A stretch of 64,000 nt of DNA from Terribacillus aidingensis (GTDB lineage Bacteria > Bacillota > Bacilli > Bacillales > Amphibacillaceae). Every line of letters begins with the position of its first letter. The first letter of the stretch is position 1. This document shows, one piece after another, positions 17,745 through 25,596 of this stretch. Under the pieces are notes generated by a model. It had not been told where the DNA came from. It made no database searches and saw only the letters and a list, made by a program, of their open reading frames with translations. The translations under genes and the position numbers were made by a program. Where the stretch lies: contig NZ_OBEK01000002.1 of assembly GCF_900215625.1 (NCBI RefSeq), positions 728,676 to 792,675 on the forward strand, read 5' to 3'.

Positions 17745-18165
17745 AGAACGAGGATTCAGTTTACTTGAATTAACCATTGTCCTTGGACTTGCTTCTCTTT
17801 TGATCGGAATTGGAGCAGGTGTCCAGCAACATCTGCTTAAAGAGGCAGAAGCGAAGCAATTCAAAAAACAGTTTGAACAAGATCTATTGTTTCTACAGCA
17901 ATATAACCAGTTCGATCACTCCGCTAAACTTTACTTGGAAAAAGACAGATATGAAATCTACTCTGCTCGGGACGAGAAAAATATTCTGGTACATCCTATA
18001 CCTGATAGCATTCGAATTCGCACCTATACACACGCTGGTAATTTTTCATTCAGTAAATATGGTTCCATACTTTCAGCAGGAAGTTTTTTTATTGATACAC
18101 CAAACGGAACAGAACTGCTTATTTTTCCGCTCGGGAAAGCGCGAGGCTATTATGAGGAAATTTAA
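17728..18165 (+). CDS. comGD: Minor pseudopilin ComGD
   Basis: 145 residues with the prepilin motif ERGFSLLELTIVLGLASLL near the N-terminus and a short globular part. It is a minor pilin of the competence pseudopilus. It overlaps the end of comGC by 17 bp. I use the ATG at 17728; a TTG one codon earlier is also possible. Identified by motif and its place in the operon. Confidence 0.88.
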   Translation: MYQVPKERGFSLLELTIVLGLASLLIGIGAGVQQHLLKEAEAKQFKKQFEQDLLFLQQYNQFDHSAKLYLEKDRYEIYSARDEKNILVHPIPDSIRIRTYTHAGNFSFSKYGSILSAGSFFIDTPNGTELLIFPLGKARGYYEEI

Positions 18166-18475
18166 CCAAGCAGGCTTCCTTATGTTGGAGAGTTTGATTG
18201 CGTTCGCAATGTTCTTCGTTTTATGCACCCTTCTGCTGCCTTTACTGTTGGATTATAAAAAAGAACTGCATATACAGGAGAAGCGTTCCTACTATTACAG
18301 CTTGCTTCAAAATGAATTAGCAAGAAGCAATCCAAACAATCATGAAGTAATTGAAGATAATTTCACTATTACCTTCCGCTTTACAAACGATGATGGCTTA
18401 AAAAAAGGTTGTATGGAGATAACAGCAAAAGGACGTAATGAGAGGCGATGCTTATATGGGTATCTCGAAGGATAA
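18152..18475 (+). CDS. comGE: Minor pseudopilin ComGE
   Basis: 107 residues starting MRKFNQAGFLMLESLIAFAMFF, a divergent prepilin motif (Gly-Phe with Glu at +5, then a hydrophobic helix). Two Cys near the C-terminus (KKGCMEI and RRCLYG) resemble ComGE. The frame is open far upstream, but the pilin signal fixes this ATG. Overlaps comGD by 14 bp. Role in pilus initiation is inferred from the family. Confidence 0.82.
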   Translation: MRKFNQAGFLMLESLIAFAMFFVLCTLLLPLLLDYKKELHIQEKRSYYYSLLQNELARSNPNNHEVIEDNFTITFRFTNDDGLKKGCMEITAKGRNERRCLYGYLEG

Positions 18476-18866
18476 AGGGTTTACGTTGTTAGAAGCATTG
18501 ATTAGCTTAGGGATTCTTGTTTTAATTGTTTCCACACTTCCGCTCCTATTGACTCCTTTACAGCATGAAGCCAACGCAGAAGCTGTATCAATAAGGCAAG
18601 GCCTGTACTTTATCTCCCTGGAGATTTATAAAGGAAATAACATAAAAGCAGCAGATGGTAAATTATATGTTCAAAACCAGCAAGGTCAAACAGCCGTATT
18701 CGAGAAATATAAAAATATGATTCGCAGGCAGGTGAATGGCAAAGGACACGAAGTATATTTGCATCGTATACAGGATTGGAAGGTCATACAGTATGGCGAC
18801 ACTATTGTCATAACCATTAAAGCAAACAAGGATGAATTATATGAAAAACGACTTTCTATTCAATGA
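18456..18866 (+). CDS. comGF: Minor pseudopilin ComGF
   Basis: 136 residues with prepilin signal KDKGFTLLEALISLGILVLIV and a C-terminal domain of ComGF type. Two starts are possible: ATG 18456 (AGAGG 10 bp upstream) and ATG 18438, six codons earlier. It overlaps comGE by 20 bp and comGG by 26 bp. Part of the competence pseudopilus. Confidence 0.85.
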   Translation: MGISKDKGFTLLEALISLGILVLIVSTLPLLLTPLQHEANAEAVSIRQGLYFISLEIYKGNNIKAADGKLYVQNQQGQTAVFEKYKNMIRRQVNGKGHEVYLHRIQDWKVIQYGDTIVITIKANKDELYEKRLSIQ

Positions 18867-19209
18867 AAGAGGGTTTCTGCATCCATTTCTGCTATTTGTT
18901 ACTGCGTTCTTTCTTTTGCTGCTTACTTCAGGCAGCTTGCTGCTCCAAACCAACGTCAAATCAACCGACTTGCTATTTGAACAATACAGATTGGAGCAGG
19001 CCATCTCCATTGCAGTACAAACCGTTGAACAGCACTATCTCCCTCAGCTGGATTCAGATGAAGAAAAATGGATGATTAATAATCAAGCTGTGACTGCATC
19101 CATTACCATCAACAAAAGTGAACAGCAAATACTCGTCATGTATGTTGTACAAGCAGATAAAAATGCCGAACCCCTGGAATTTACAAAAATATATCCAGCT
19201 GATGTATAA
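18841..19209 (+). CDS. comGG: Minor pseudopilin ComGG
   Basis: 122 residues. Short basic N-terminus and one long hydrophobic helix (about 12-35) lack the normal Gly-Phe-Thr prepilin site, reading NERGFLHPFLLFVTAFFLLL, which is usual for ComGG. Last comG gene. ATG 18841 has AAGGA 8 bp upstream. A tRNA promoter appears to overlap the stop codon. Confidence 0.8.
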   Translation: MKNDFLFNERGFLHPFLLFVTAFFLLLLTSGSLLLQTNVKSTDLLFEQYRLEQAISIAVQTVEQHYLPQLDSDEEKWMINNQAVTASITINKSEQQILVMYVVQADKNAEPLEFTKIYPADV

Positions 19210-19210
19210 T
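19181..19210 (+). promoter_or_regulatory. Candidate promoter for tRNA-Gln, overlapping the end of comGG
   Basis: TTACAA (19181-19186), 18-bp spacer and perfect TATAAT (19205-19210), with the -10 covering the comGG stop. The tRNA begins 36 bp downstream. Confidence 0.5.
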
Positions 19211-19245
19211 TCGTCAAGCACTGTACACAATAATGGATGTACCGA

Positions 19246-19316
19246 TGGGCTATAGCCAAGTGGTAAGGCAGCGGGTTTTGGTCTCGTTATCGTTGGTTCG
19301 AATCCAGCTAGCCCAG
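19246..19316 (+). tRNA. tRNA-Gln (anticodon TTG)
   Basis: A cloverleaf can be drawn: acceptor TGGGCTA / TAGCCCA, D-arm AGCCAAGTGGTAAGGC, anticodon loop TTTTGGT with TTG, T-arm GTTGGTTCGAATCCAGC. CCA is not encoded. It stands alone after comGG and before a bidirectional terminator. Confidence 0.95.
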
Positions 19317-19318
19317 TA

Positions 19319-19356
19319 AAAAGATCCTGCACGAGTTATGTGCAGGATCTTTTCTT
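19319..19356. terminator. Bidirectional terminator between tRNA-Gln and yqgX
   Basis: Stem AAGATCCTGCAC / GTGCAGGATCTT flanked by A-run on the left and TTTTCTT on the right. Confidence 0.88.
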
Positions 19357-19975
19357 ATGTCAAAAATGGATTCTTTGCTTTTTCTTCACCTATTGTTGTT
19401 GTCGGCCCATGACCTGGGTAGACGACAGTATCTTCCGGCAGCGTCAAAAGCTGTTCTGTAATGCTGCTCATTAGTGTAGGTAAATCACCGCGATACAAAT
19501 CGGTACGCCCTATCCCGCGTTGGAATAATGCATCCCCCACGATTGCACAGCCTTCCTTATGGAATACGAGAGAGATACTGCCAGGTGAATGTCCGGGCGT
19601 ATGCCGAACTTCAAAATGAAAATGCTCTAGCTGCATATCGCCAAGCTTCCATGTTTCATCACAGTCTCTTGCCGTAATTTGCTTAACTGGAAACATTTTC
19701 GATCCGTTTTTACCGGGATCCCCAAGCCAATCCGCTTCTTCCTCATGCAGATATACCGGGATATGATAAACATCTCGGACATCATCCACTGCACCAATAT
19801 GATCAAAGTGAGCATGTGTCAGCAAAATTGCCTGCGGACGCAGTTCCTTTTGCTTAATCCACTCGATTAATTTCACGCTGTCTCCACCTGGATCAACGAT
19901 AAGGCAGTCATTTTTTGCTTCTACTATGTAACAATTCGTCCCCATTGGTCCCAGACCTAATGTATGTATTTGCAT
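19355..19975 (-). CDS. yqgX: MBL-fold hydrolase, glyoxalase II-like (YqgX)
   Basis: 206 residues from MQIHTLGLGPMGTNCYIVEA. Metallo-beta-lactamase motif THAHFDHIG (HxHxDH) near residue 55, a later HTPGHSPGS histidine, VGDALFQRGIGRTD aspartate and YPGHGPTTTIGEEK. It probably hydrolyses a thioester such as a hydroxyacyl-thiol; the exact substrate is unknown. The open frame continues upstream, but AGGAG lies 13 bp before this ATG and the family starts here. Length is close to B. subtilis YqgX (about 211). Confidence 0.9.
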   Translation of the reverse strand: MQIHTLGLGPMGTNCYIVEAKNDCLIVDPGGDSVKLIEWIKQKELRPQAILLTHAHFDHIGAVDDVRDVYHIPVYLHEEEADWLGDPGKNGSKMFPVKQITARDCDETWKLGDMQLEHFHFEVRHTPGHSPGSISLVFHKEGCAIVGDALFQRGIGRTDLYRGDLPTLMSSITEQLLTLPEDTVVYPGHGPTTTIGEEKAKNPFLT

Positions 19976-20258
19976 ATTCTTCGCCAGCTCCTTTCCAATT
20001 GGATTTCTTCTGAAAAGGCTCGACAAGTTAGTATGTGTCTGCTGCTGGTGATGGCATTTGCCAAGCTTTTCCCTATCAGTATAGCAGGAAATCAGCAAAT
20101 TTGCCCATAGTGAAACTGAAACTGATAGTAACAAAAAAACTTGATCTTTGTTGCATATATAGGTGTTGTATTTTAAAGGCAGAATGCAAAAAAACCATTT
20201 TAAACAATTCATTTTTCTTTATTGTCAGCGGCTGTATTTTTTTACACTGTTCACTTTC
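19976..20258. other. AT-rich intergenic stretch between yqgX and the LTA synthase gene
   Basis: About 280 bp without a credible gene. It holds the yqgX ribosome site and a possible extended -10 promoter; the rest is AT-rich with oligo-A/T runs. No RNA structure with conserved motifs was recognised. Confidence 0.6.
20078..20086 (-). promoter_or_regulatory. Possible extended -10 promoter of yqgX
   Basis: TGCTATACT on minus fits TGn plus a near-consensus -10, about 100 bp upstream of yqgX. There is no clear -35. Confidence 0.35.
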
Positions 20259-20307
20259 AACAAACTAAAAGGACCGCTGCATGAGGCAGCGATCCTTTTA
20301 GTTTGTT
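20259..20307. terminator. Strong terminator after the LTA synthase gene
   Basis: A long near-perfect stem (AACAAACTAAAAGGA-CGCTGC and its complement, 4-nt loop and one mismatch) carries U-rich flanks on both strands. It overlaps the last codons of the minus-strand gene. Confidence 0.85.
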
Positions 20308-22229
20308 TTCTCTTTTCCTTTTTCAAAGTCATAAAAGCGCAGCAAATCTCCATAGATAATTCGATCAGAGTAATTAAGCTCTTTTGTCACCTGTTCCTGA
20401 ATTGGTTCACAGACACTTTCTATCTGTTCACCAGTTTCTCCAGAAAGCTCAGCTTCTTCCCCCTCTAGTTCATCTGCTGGTTCACCAGTTTGTCTGTCGT
20501 AGCACATATCATTAGTGTACACGTAGTCTTCACTAATAAAGTCGCCATTTCGCAGCGCAGTGTAATCTTTTCGATTTTCTGCGAACAAATCATTTCCGAA
20601 CTGGATATCATGATCTGCTTCAACTCCTAACAAGCTGAGGATTGTTGGCTTTACATCAATTTGTCCGGCTACTTGTTCCATGACCTGCCCATTGTTATCT
20701 CCAGGGATATGGATAAAGAAAGGCACCCGCTGATTTTGCACCTGCTGGTAAGGTGTAATATCTTTGCCCAAGTACTGACTCATGGCTTTATTATGGTATT
20801 CACTAATGCCATAATGATCGCCCATCATCACGATAATGGAATCTTCATACTCTCCAGCTTCTTTCAGCTGATCGAAAAATTGTTCCACAGCCTCGTCTGT
20901 ATACCTGGCTGTTTGGAAATACTTGTTTAATGTCTGGGAGTTAGAATCAAATTGATCAATGGACGCATCTTCTTCCGGCAAATCAAATGGATGGTGATTT
21001 GTTAACGTGATAAATTTTGAGTAATAAGGCTTATCCATCTCCTGCAAGTATGGAATGGACTGCTCAAAGAAAGGCTTATCCAACAGTCCCCAGCCTACGG
21101 TATTTTTGTCTTCACCCTCTGAAATGACGTTATAGCTGTTTTCGTCATAAAATTTATCGTAACCTAAGCTGTCGTACATAACATCACGGTTCCAGAAACT
21201 AGAATTATTAGAGTGGAATACCGCTGTTTTGTAGCCTTCCTGACCCAGGATTTCTGGTGTGCCATTATATTCATTCTGGCCATGGGTGAAAAATACAGCC
21301 CCACGAGGCAGCGGATAGATCGAATTCTCCACCAAGAACTCCGAGTCAGATGTTTTCCCTTGTTCTGTCTGGTGATAGAAATTCTCGAAATAATACGTAT
21401 CTTTGTCTTTTGTCAAACTGTTAAGGAAAGGTGTCACTTCTTCGCCGTTGAGCGTGTTGTGAATCAAAAAGCTTTGCATGGATTCTAAGGAAATGAATAT
21501 TACATTTTTTCCTTCTGCTTGCCCGAACTTTGCAGACTTTTCCGTTTCGACTTCTTCATTTACATAGGAAAGAATTTCCGGGAGCTCATTTCCATCAGCA
21601 AAAACACGCTGCGCTTCTGTTTTGGATTGCATAACTGCATCATAAGCATGGAAATTATATACGCCAATGTTTTTTACAAGGTATTCTCTGTCAAAGCCGC
21701 GCGTAAACAGCTGCGGCCGTTCTGCTTCGGCAAGTCCTACATTTACGACGATAAGTGCAGCGATTGCTGCCATGGTAGATATTTTCTTTCTTCTAAGGTA
21801 GTCAACCGTCATTTTTTCCTTATAACGGAAGCTCAGGAACCAGATGATAGCAACATCAAGCAACAGCAAAATATCTTGTGGATAAATAAGATTCAGTATA
21901 CTGCCGCCAAGATCTGCGGCATTACTTCCTTGCATGAGGACCGGCACTGTTAAGAAATCACTAAAGTGACGGTAAAAAATTAAGTTGATGTACAAGATGA
22001 TGGAGCCTGCTAAACTGATGAATCGAATGTAATGCATCTGCCACTTCCGGGAAATCAATACGCTAAGCCCAAAAGCAAAAAACGCACTGACAAACGGGTT
22101 TAGGAACAGAATAAATTCCTGCATAGCATTATCTAAACTGATGTTAAATAAGAAACGATAAACAATGTACGTCTTTAAGCCAAACAAAACTGTCGCCAAA
22201 ATATATAATGGTGCAGCAGATCGTTTCAC
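20298..22229 (-). CDS. yqgS: LTA synthase family protein (LtaS/YqgS type)
   Basis: 643 residues. Five N-terminal membrane helices (to about residue 165) are followed by a linker and an extracellular sulfatase-fold domain. Active-site features: FISLESMQSF (metal-binding Glu), EQGKTSDSEF with the catalytic Thr, VFHSNNSSFWNRD and MMGDHYG (Asp/His). Such enzymes polymerise glycerol phosphate from phosphatidylglycerol onto lipoteichoic acid. B. subtilis YqgS at this locus is one of four paralogues, so the exact role is uncertain. GTG start, with GAGGAGG 11 bp upstream. Confidence 0.92.
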   Translation of the reverse strand: MKRSAAPLYILATVLFGLKTYIVYRFLFNISLDNAMQEFILFLNPFVSAFFAFGLSVLISRKWQMHYIRFISLAGSIILYINLIFYRHFSDFLTVPVLMQGSNAADLGGSILNLIYPQDILLLLDVAIIWFLSFRYKEKMTVDYLRRKKISTMAAIAALIVVNVGLAEAERPQLFTRGFDREYLVKNIGVYNFHAYDAVMQSKTEAQRVFADGNELPEILSYVNEEVETEKSAKFGQAEGKNVIFISLESMQSFLIHNTLNGEEVTPFLNSLTKDKDTYYFENFYHQTEQGKTSDSEFLVENSIYPLPRGAVFFTHGQNEYNGTPEILGQEGYKTAVFHSNNSSFWNRDVMYDSLGYDKFYDENSYNVISEGEDKNTVGWGLLDKPFFEQSIPYLQEMDKPYYSKFITLTNHHPFDLPEEDASIDQFDSNSQTLNKYFQTARYTDEAVEQFFDQLKEAGEYEDSIIVMMGDHYGISEYHNKAMSQYLGKDITPYQQVQNQRVPFFIHIPGDNNGQVMEQVAGQIDVKPTILSLLGVEADHDIQFGNDLFAENRKDYTALRNGDFISEDYVYTNDMCYDRQTGEPADELEGEEAELSGETGEQIESVCEPIQEQVTKELNYSDRIIYGDLLRFYDFEKGKEKTN

Positions 22230-22270
22230 AGAATTAAAAGCCTCCTCATAGTAGAACAGAGCGTAAACAA

Positions 22271-22296
22271 ATGACAGCAGCTTGCGCTGCTGTCAT
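22271..22296 (-). terminator. Hairpin after glucokinase gene
   Basis: Perfect 11-bp stem ATGACAGCAGC / GCTGCTGTCAT with TTGC loop followed on minus by TTGTTT. It lies 15 bp after the glkA stop. Confidence 0.7.
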
Positions 22297-22311
22297 GCAT
22301 GCGTCTCTTTT

Positions 22312-23295
22312 TTATTGCGCTATTTCATCCAGATGTTGTTTAACAAGATAAGCGGCCCCGTAAACGCCCGCATCATTGCCAAGCTGTGCCGGTACAATTT
22401 CACATTCATACGTTGTTCTAGGTAAAGCAGCTTGTTTAAAAGCCGCTTTAATAGGATCTAATAAAGCATCTCCCGCTCTTGAAACGCCGCCCCCGATGAT
22501 GATACGAGCTGGGTTCGTAAGGATAGCGGCACTTGCTAAAACCTTTGCCAGAACAGTTGTAGCTTTGTTTACAACCGCTTTTGCACTATCATCCTCAGCC
22601 GCAGCCAGCTCGAATACGTCTTTAGCAGATACATCTCCGTTCTCAGCCAGACGTTTTCCAAGTTCGCTTTCAGGGTGTTCCTGCGCGGCCACTAACGCCA
22701 AGCGGCTGATGCCAGTTGCAGAAGATACTGTCTCCAAACAGCCTTTTCGCCCACAATTGCACGGTGCTCCATTTTCTTCTACTGTAATGTGTCCTATTTC
22801 ACCAGCAGTACCATTAATGCCATTTACAATATGTCCATTCGAAATAATACCAGCGCCTACTCCCGTACCGAGCGTAATGGCGATAATATCTCCTTTCATG
22901 GCGCCAGCACCTTTCCACACTTCCCCAAGTGCTGCTAAGTTCGCATCGTTATCAATGTAAACTGGCAAGCCTGACAAAACACCCAGCTCAGCGGAAAGAG
23001 GAAAATTGCGCCAGCCTACGTTAACCGCTTCTGCAATAACACCGTTGCGCGGCACAATAAAACCTGGCGCTCCAACACCAATCCCTCTTACACGATCCTT
23101 ATCAATTCCAAGTTCAGTCAGCTTGGACTGAACGGTTTTCCAAATCTGTTTTGGAATGTGTAAACCTTGTTCTTGCTTGTCGGTTTTAATTTCCCATTTT
23201 TCCACGATATCGCTTGCCTCATTAATAAGAGCAAGTTTGATTGTTGTTCCGCCGATATCAACACCGACTAAAATACGCTCTGCTTCCTTACTCAT
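22312..23295 (-). CDS. glkA: ROK-family glucokinase
   Basis: 327 residues. N-terminal phosphate loop GVDIGGTTIKLALI, sugar-binding region YIDNDANLAALGE with the catalytic Asp, GTGVGAGII, and the ROK zinc motif GAPCNCGRKGCLET. Phosphorylates glucose with ATP in the cytosol. The ATG at 23293-23295 follows GGAGCGGGAAACA. Its start overlaps yqgQ by 8 bp, the conserved yqgQ-glkA pair of Bacilli. Confidence 0.95.
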   Translation of the reverse strand: MSKEAERILVGVDIGGTTIKLALINEASDIVEKWEIKTDKQEQGLHIPKQIWKTVQSKLTELGIDKDRVRGIGVGAPGFIVPRNGVIAEAVNVGWRNFPLSAELGVLSGLPVYIDNDANLAALGEVWKGAGAMKGDIIAITLGTGVGAGIISNGHIVNGINGTAGEIGHITVEENGAPCNCGRKGCLETVSSATGISRLALVAAQEHPESELGKRLAENGDVSAKDVFELAAAEDDSAKAVVNKATTVLAKVLASAAILTNPARIIIGGGVSRAGDALLDPIKAAFKQAALPRTTYECEIVPAQLGNDAGVYGAAYLVKQHLDEIAQ

Positions 23296-23509
23296 TGTTT
23301 CCCGCTCCTTCATGACTATCCGATAAAGCACTTATCTCTTTTGTTAAAATCATATTCGCTTGTCCATATTCTTCCAAGGACAGCAGATTATTGGTATACA
23401 GCTCTCGCAGTTCGGACTGCATCATCAGCAAATCCAGATTACGATCTCCTATATATACAAAAATTCCGAATGTCTTTAAAAGCTGCATGACATCATAAAC
23501 CGTTTTCAT
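23288..23509 (-). CDS. yqgQ: YqgQ family small protein
   Basis: 73 residues starting MKTVYDVMQLLKTFGIFVYIGDR, followed by helices LDLLMMQSELRELYTNNLLSLEEY, diagnostic of YqgQ (about 71 residues), a small helical protein once proposed to bind nucleic acid. Function unknown. First gene of the yqgQ-glkA transcript, overlapping glkA by 8 bp. A good promoter lies close upstream. Confidence 0.88.
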   Translation of the reverse strand: MKTVYDVMQLLKTFGIFVYIGDRNLDLLMMQSELRELYTNNLLSLEEYGQANMILTKEISALSDSHEGAGNNE

Positions 23510-23525
23510 TTATATCACCTAACAT

Positions 23526-23554
23526 ATTATAACAACCTTCACTTAAAATTGAAA
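23526..23554 (-). promoter_or_regulatory. Sigma-A promoter of yqgQ-glkA
   Basis: On minus, TTTCAA (23549-23554), 17 bp, then TATAAT (23526-23531) with a TGT extension. The -10 lies 16 bp from the yqgQ ATG, so the leader is very short. Confidence 0.6.
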
Positions 23555-23601
23555 ATGTTTTAAGACTGCGTTTACACCTTTTTAACATTATGCTTTGTTG
23601 T

Positions 23602-23637
23602 AAAAAAAATGACCTGAAGTTTATAAACTTCAGGTCA
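23602..23637 (-). terminator. Terminator after M42 peptidase gene
   Basis: Perfect 14-bp palindromic stem TGACCTGAAGTTTA / TAAACTTCAGGTCA followed on minus by a T-run. Confidence 0.88.
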
Positions 23638-23651
23638 CATCTTTAGAATGT

Positions 23652-24686
23652 TTACATGCTGCTCTTGAGATAAGCGTTCAATAGCTTATACGTAGCTGTT
23701 AAAGCTTGCTCATGTGTTCTTTCATAAGCATGAGAAGCAGCAATGCCCGGCCCCACTAGTCCGTGTCGGATATCGTAGCCGGCTCGTATTGCTGCCGATG
23801 CGTCCGAACCGTAGTATGGATAAATATCCAGTTTGTAGGAAAGGCTGTTTGTTTCAGCCAGTTCAGCAAGCTTTTCTCTCAAAGCAAAATGATAGGGTCC
23901 GCTAGAGTCTTTGACACAGATGGATACATCATATTCCGTAGTCGCCTGGCCATCACCAATCGCTCCCATATCAACTGCAAGGTATTCTGCTACTTCAGCT
24001 GGGATGCTGGAATTCCCGCCATACCCGATTTCCTCATTATTGGAGATAAGGATATGCGTCGTATACGGCAGCTGGGTTTCCGTTTCCTTTAACTCACGAA
24101 GCAGCTCCAGCAGAATAGCTACACTTGCTTTATCATCTAAGTGCCTTGATTTAATAAAACCGGCAGACGTGCGTTTGAATCGCGGATCGAAGGATACAAA
24201 ATCGCCGACACGGATTCCAAGTGCTTCTGTCTCTTCCCCAGTATCCGTTTGTTCGTCGATGCGAACTTCCATATTGTTTTCATCCCGCTCGGCTTCCCCA
24301 GCATCCCGATACACATGTACAGATGTCTGATGCATAAGAATGGTGCCAGAGTAAGTTTTATTTTTACTGTGTATGGTGCAATATTCGCCTTCCACGCTAT
24401 TCCAGCGAAAACCGCCAATCATTGCTAACGAAAGTGTCCCGTCTGCGTTGATTTCTTTCACCATCGCTCCTAGTGTATCCACATGCGCCGTTAACAGGCG
24501 GTGCTGCAACTCGTCTGTTCCCGGAACCGTAATGAGCAAACTGCCTTTATTTGTGACACGGGAGGTAAGACGAAGTGAATCGGCAAAATCTTTACAAAAT
24601 GCAATAGCCTGATCTGTATAGCCGGATGGACTAGGTATATGTACTAATTTCTCTAACGTGCTTGCAATGCGATCAATATGCTGCAT
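23652..24686 (-). CDS. M42 family metallopeptidase (glutamyl/tetrahedral aminopeptidase type)
   Basis: 344 residues. Two-metal ligands in the usual order: TAHVDTLGAMV (His), SRHLDDKASVA (bridging Asp), SNNEEIGYGG (general base Glu and ligand Glu), AVDMGAIGDG (Asp) and a C-terminal GIAASHAYERTHE (His). Cytosolic aminopeptidases of this family form tetrahedral dodecamers. Substrate preference is not deducible. Start at ATG 24686 because AGGGG lies 5 bp upstream; an ATG at 24704 is possible. I do not recall an M42 gene at this position in B. subtilis. Confidence 0.85.
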   Translation of the reverse strand: MQHIDRIASTLEKLVHIPSPSGYTDQAIAFCKDFADSLRLTSRVTNKGSLLITVPGTDELQHRLLTAHVDTLGAMVKEINADGTLSLAMIGGFRWNSVEGEYCTIHSKNKTYSGTILMHQTSVHVYRDAGEAERDENNMEVRIDEQTDTGEETEALGIRVGDFVSFDPRFKRTSAGFIKSRHLDDKASVAILLELLRELKETETQLPYTTHILISNNEEIGYGGNSSIPAEVAEYLAVDMGAIGDGQATTEYDVSICVKDSSGPYHFALREKLAELAETNSLSYKLDIYPYYGSDASAAIRAGYDIRHGLVGPGIAASHAYERTHEQALTATYKLLNAYLKSSM

Positions 24687-24768
24687 AAAATCCCCTACTT
24701 TCATAAAATATCGCTCTCTTACATAGTATCAATAAGCTACAGTTTGTCCACTTAGGAGGCGAGCAAAA

Positions 24769-25596
24769 ATGCGTAAATGGCTTATTAGTAGTTGTGTTTT
24801 CTTCTCGTTTGTCCTCTGCTCACTTTATTTTATACGACTTCAGCAGCCGCAGCCGGTAATTCAGCACTTCCCGCTGAATACGTCCGCAGCATTTACAAAT
24901 GCAGCCACTTCTCTGAAAAAAATCGACTTCCGGCGTATCCGTTGGCATATCCAAAGTACACTCAATCAAGATGCGTATTTACGACAGGATATTGGTCTTT
25001 TGTATGAGAATGGCGAATTAGTCGGCGTATTGAACAAATGGCAGCAGCCAGCACGTGCACTGCAGCAGCAGACAACCCATACTCTGCATCCAAACAAACA
25101 GCTGGATGCTATCTCTTATCACTTTGCGGAACTTCATCACAACGATATTACTAGTACATCAAAGATGACTGGTATTCGTACGTACACAGCAAATAAGTTT
25201 GAGTTATTTTCCTTCCCCAAAAGCGATTCAGAAACGAATGCGCAGTATCTTGCAGAGTCGCAAACGAACAGCACCCTTCAGTACGTATGGACAGAGGCCA
25301 AACAGCAGCTGTCCATTCCAGCTGCTAACTATATCGAGGTGCCACTCACAGCACTCCCGACCGCTGACTTAGCAGCCATAAACGGACTTTCAGACGATAA
25401 AAAAAGGCAGGAGATCATCAGCAGACTTTGGGAAGGGCTCTACCGAAACTATCTTGTGCCAATCGGTCCTGCAGTAGAAAAAGGAACAGTGAAGACGTAT
25501 ATTCCACTGCTCCTGTTTGATAAAAATGGCAAGCACTTACGCGTCATTTACCAGGACGAAACCGGTAAACACGCAGAGCTTCTGCAATATTACTGA
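24769..25596 (+). CDS. Exported or membrane-anchored protein of unknown function
   Basis: 275 residues, not recognised. MRKWLISSCVFFSFVLCSLYFI is a signal peptide or N-terminal anchor; a Cys at 17 lies in FVLC but there is no proper lipobox. The remainder is mixed alpha/beta and polar, with no Cys pairs or catalytic motif that I can see. The segment ETNAQYLAESQTNSTLQYVW and the hydrophobic ending YIPLLLFDKNGKHLRVIYQDE suggest a globular extracytoplasmic domain. AGGAGG lies 9 bp before the ATG. Divergent from the M42 peptidase and convergent with gluP, whose end it overlaps by 7 bp. No known B. subtilis counterpart at this place. Confidence 0.7.
   Translation: MRKWLISSCVFFSFVLCSLYFIRLQQPQPVIQHFPLNTSAAFTNAATSLKKIDFRRIRWHIQSTLNQDAYLRQDIGLLYENGELVGVLNKWQQPARALQQQTTHTLHPNKQLDAISYHFAELHHNDITSTSKMTGIRTYTANKFELFSFPKSDSETNAQYLAESQTNSTLQYVWTEAKQQLSIPAANYIEVPLTALPTADLAAINGLSDDKKRQEIISRLWEGLYRNYLVPIGPAVEKGTVKTYIPLLLFDKNGKHLRVIYQDETGKHAELLQYY

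Noticed and set aside
17810-18151. Long extension of the comGE frame upstream of 18152
   Set aside because: It lies inside comGD in another frame, and the prepilin signal and overlap set the real start at 18152.
20078-20260. Possible riboswitch or small RNA in the yqgX-LTA synthase gap
   Set aside because: No conserved RNA motif and no strong stem other than the terminator.
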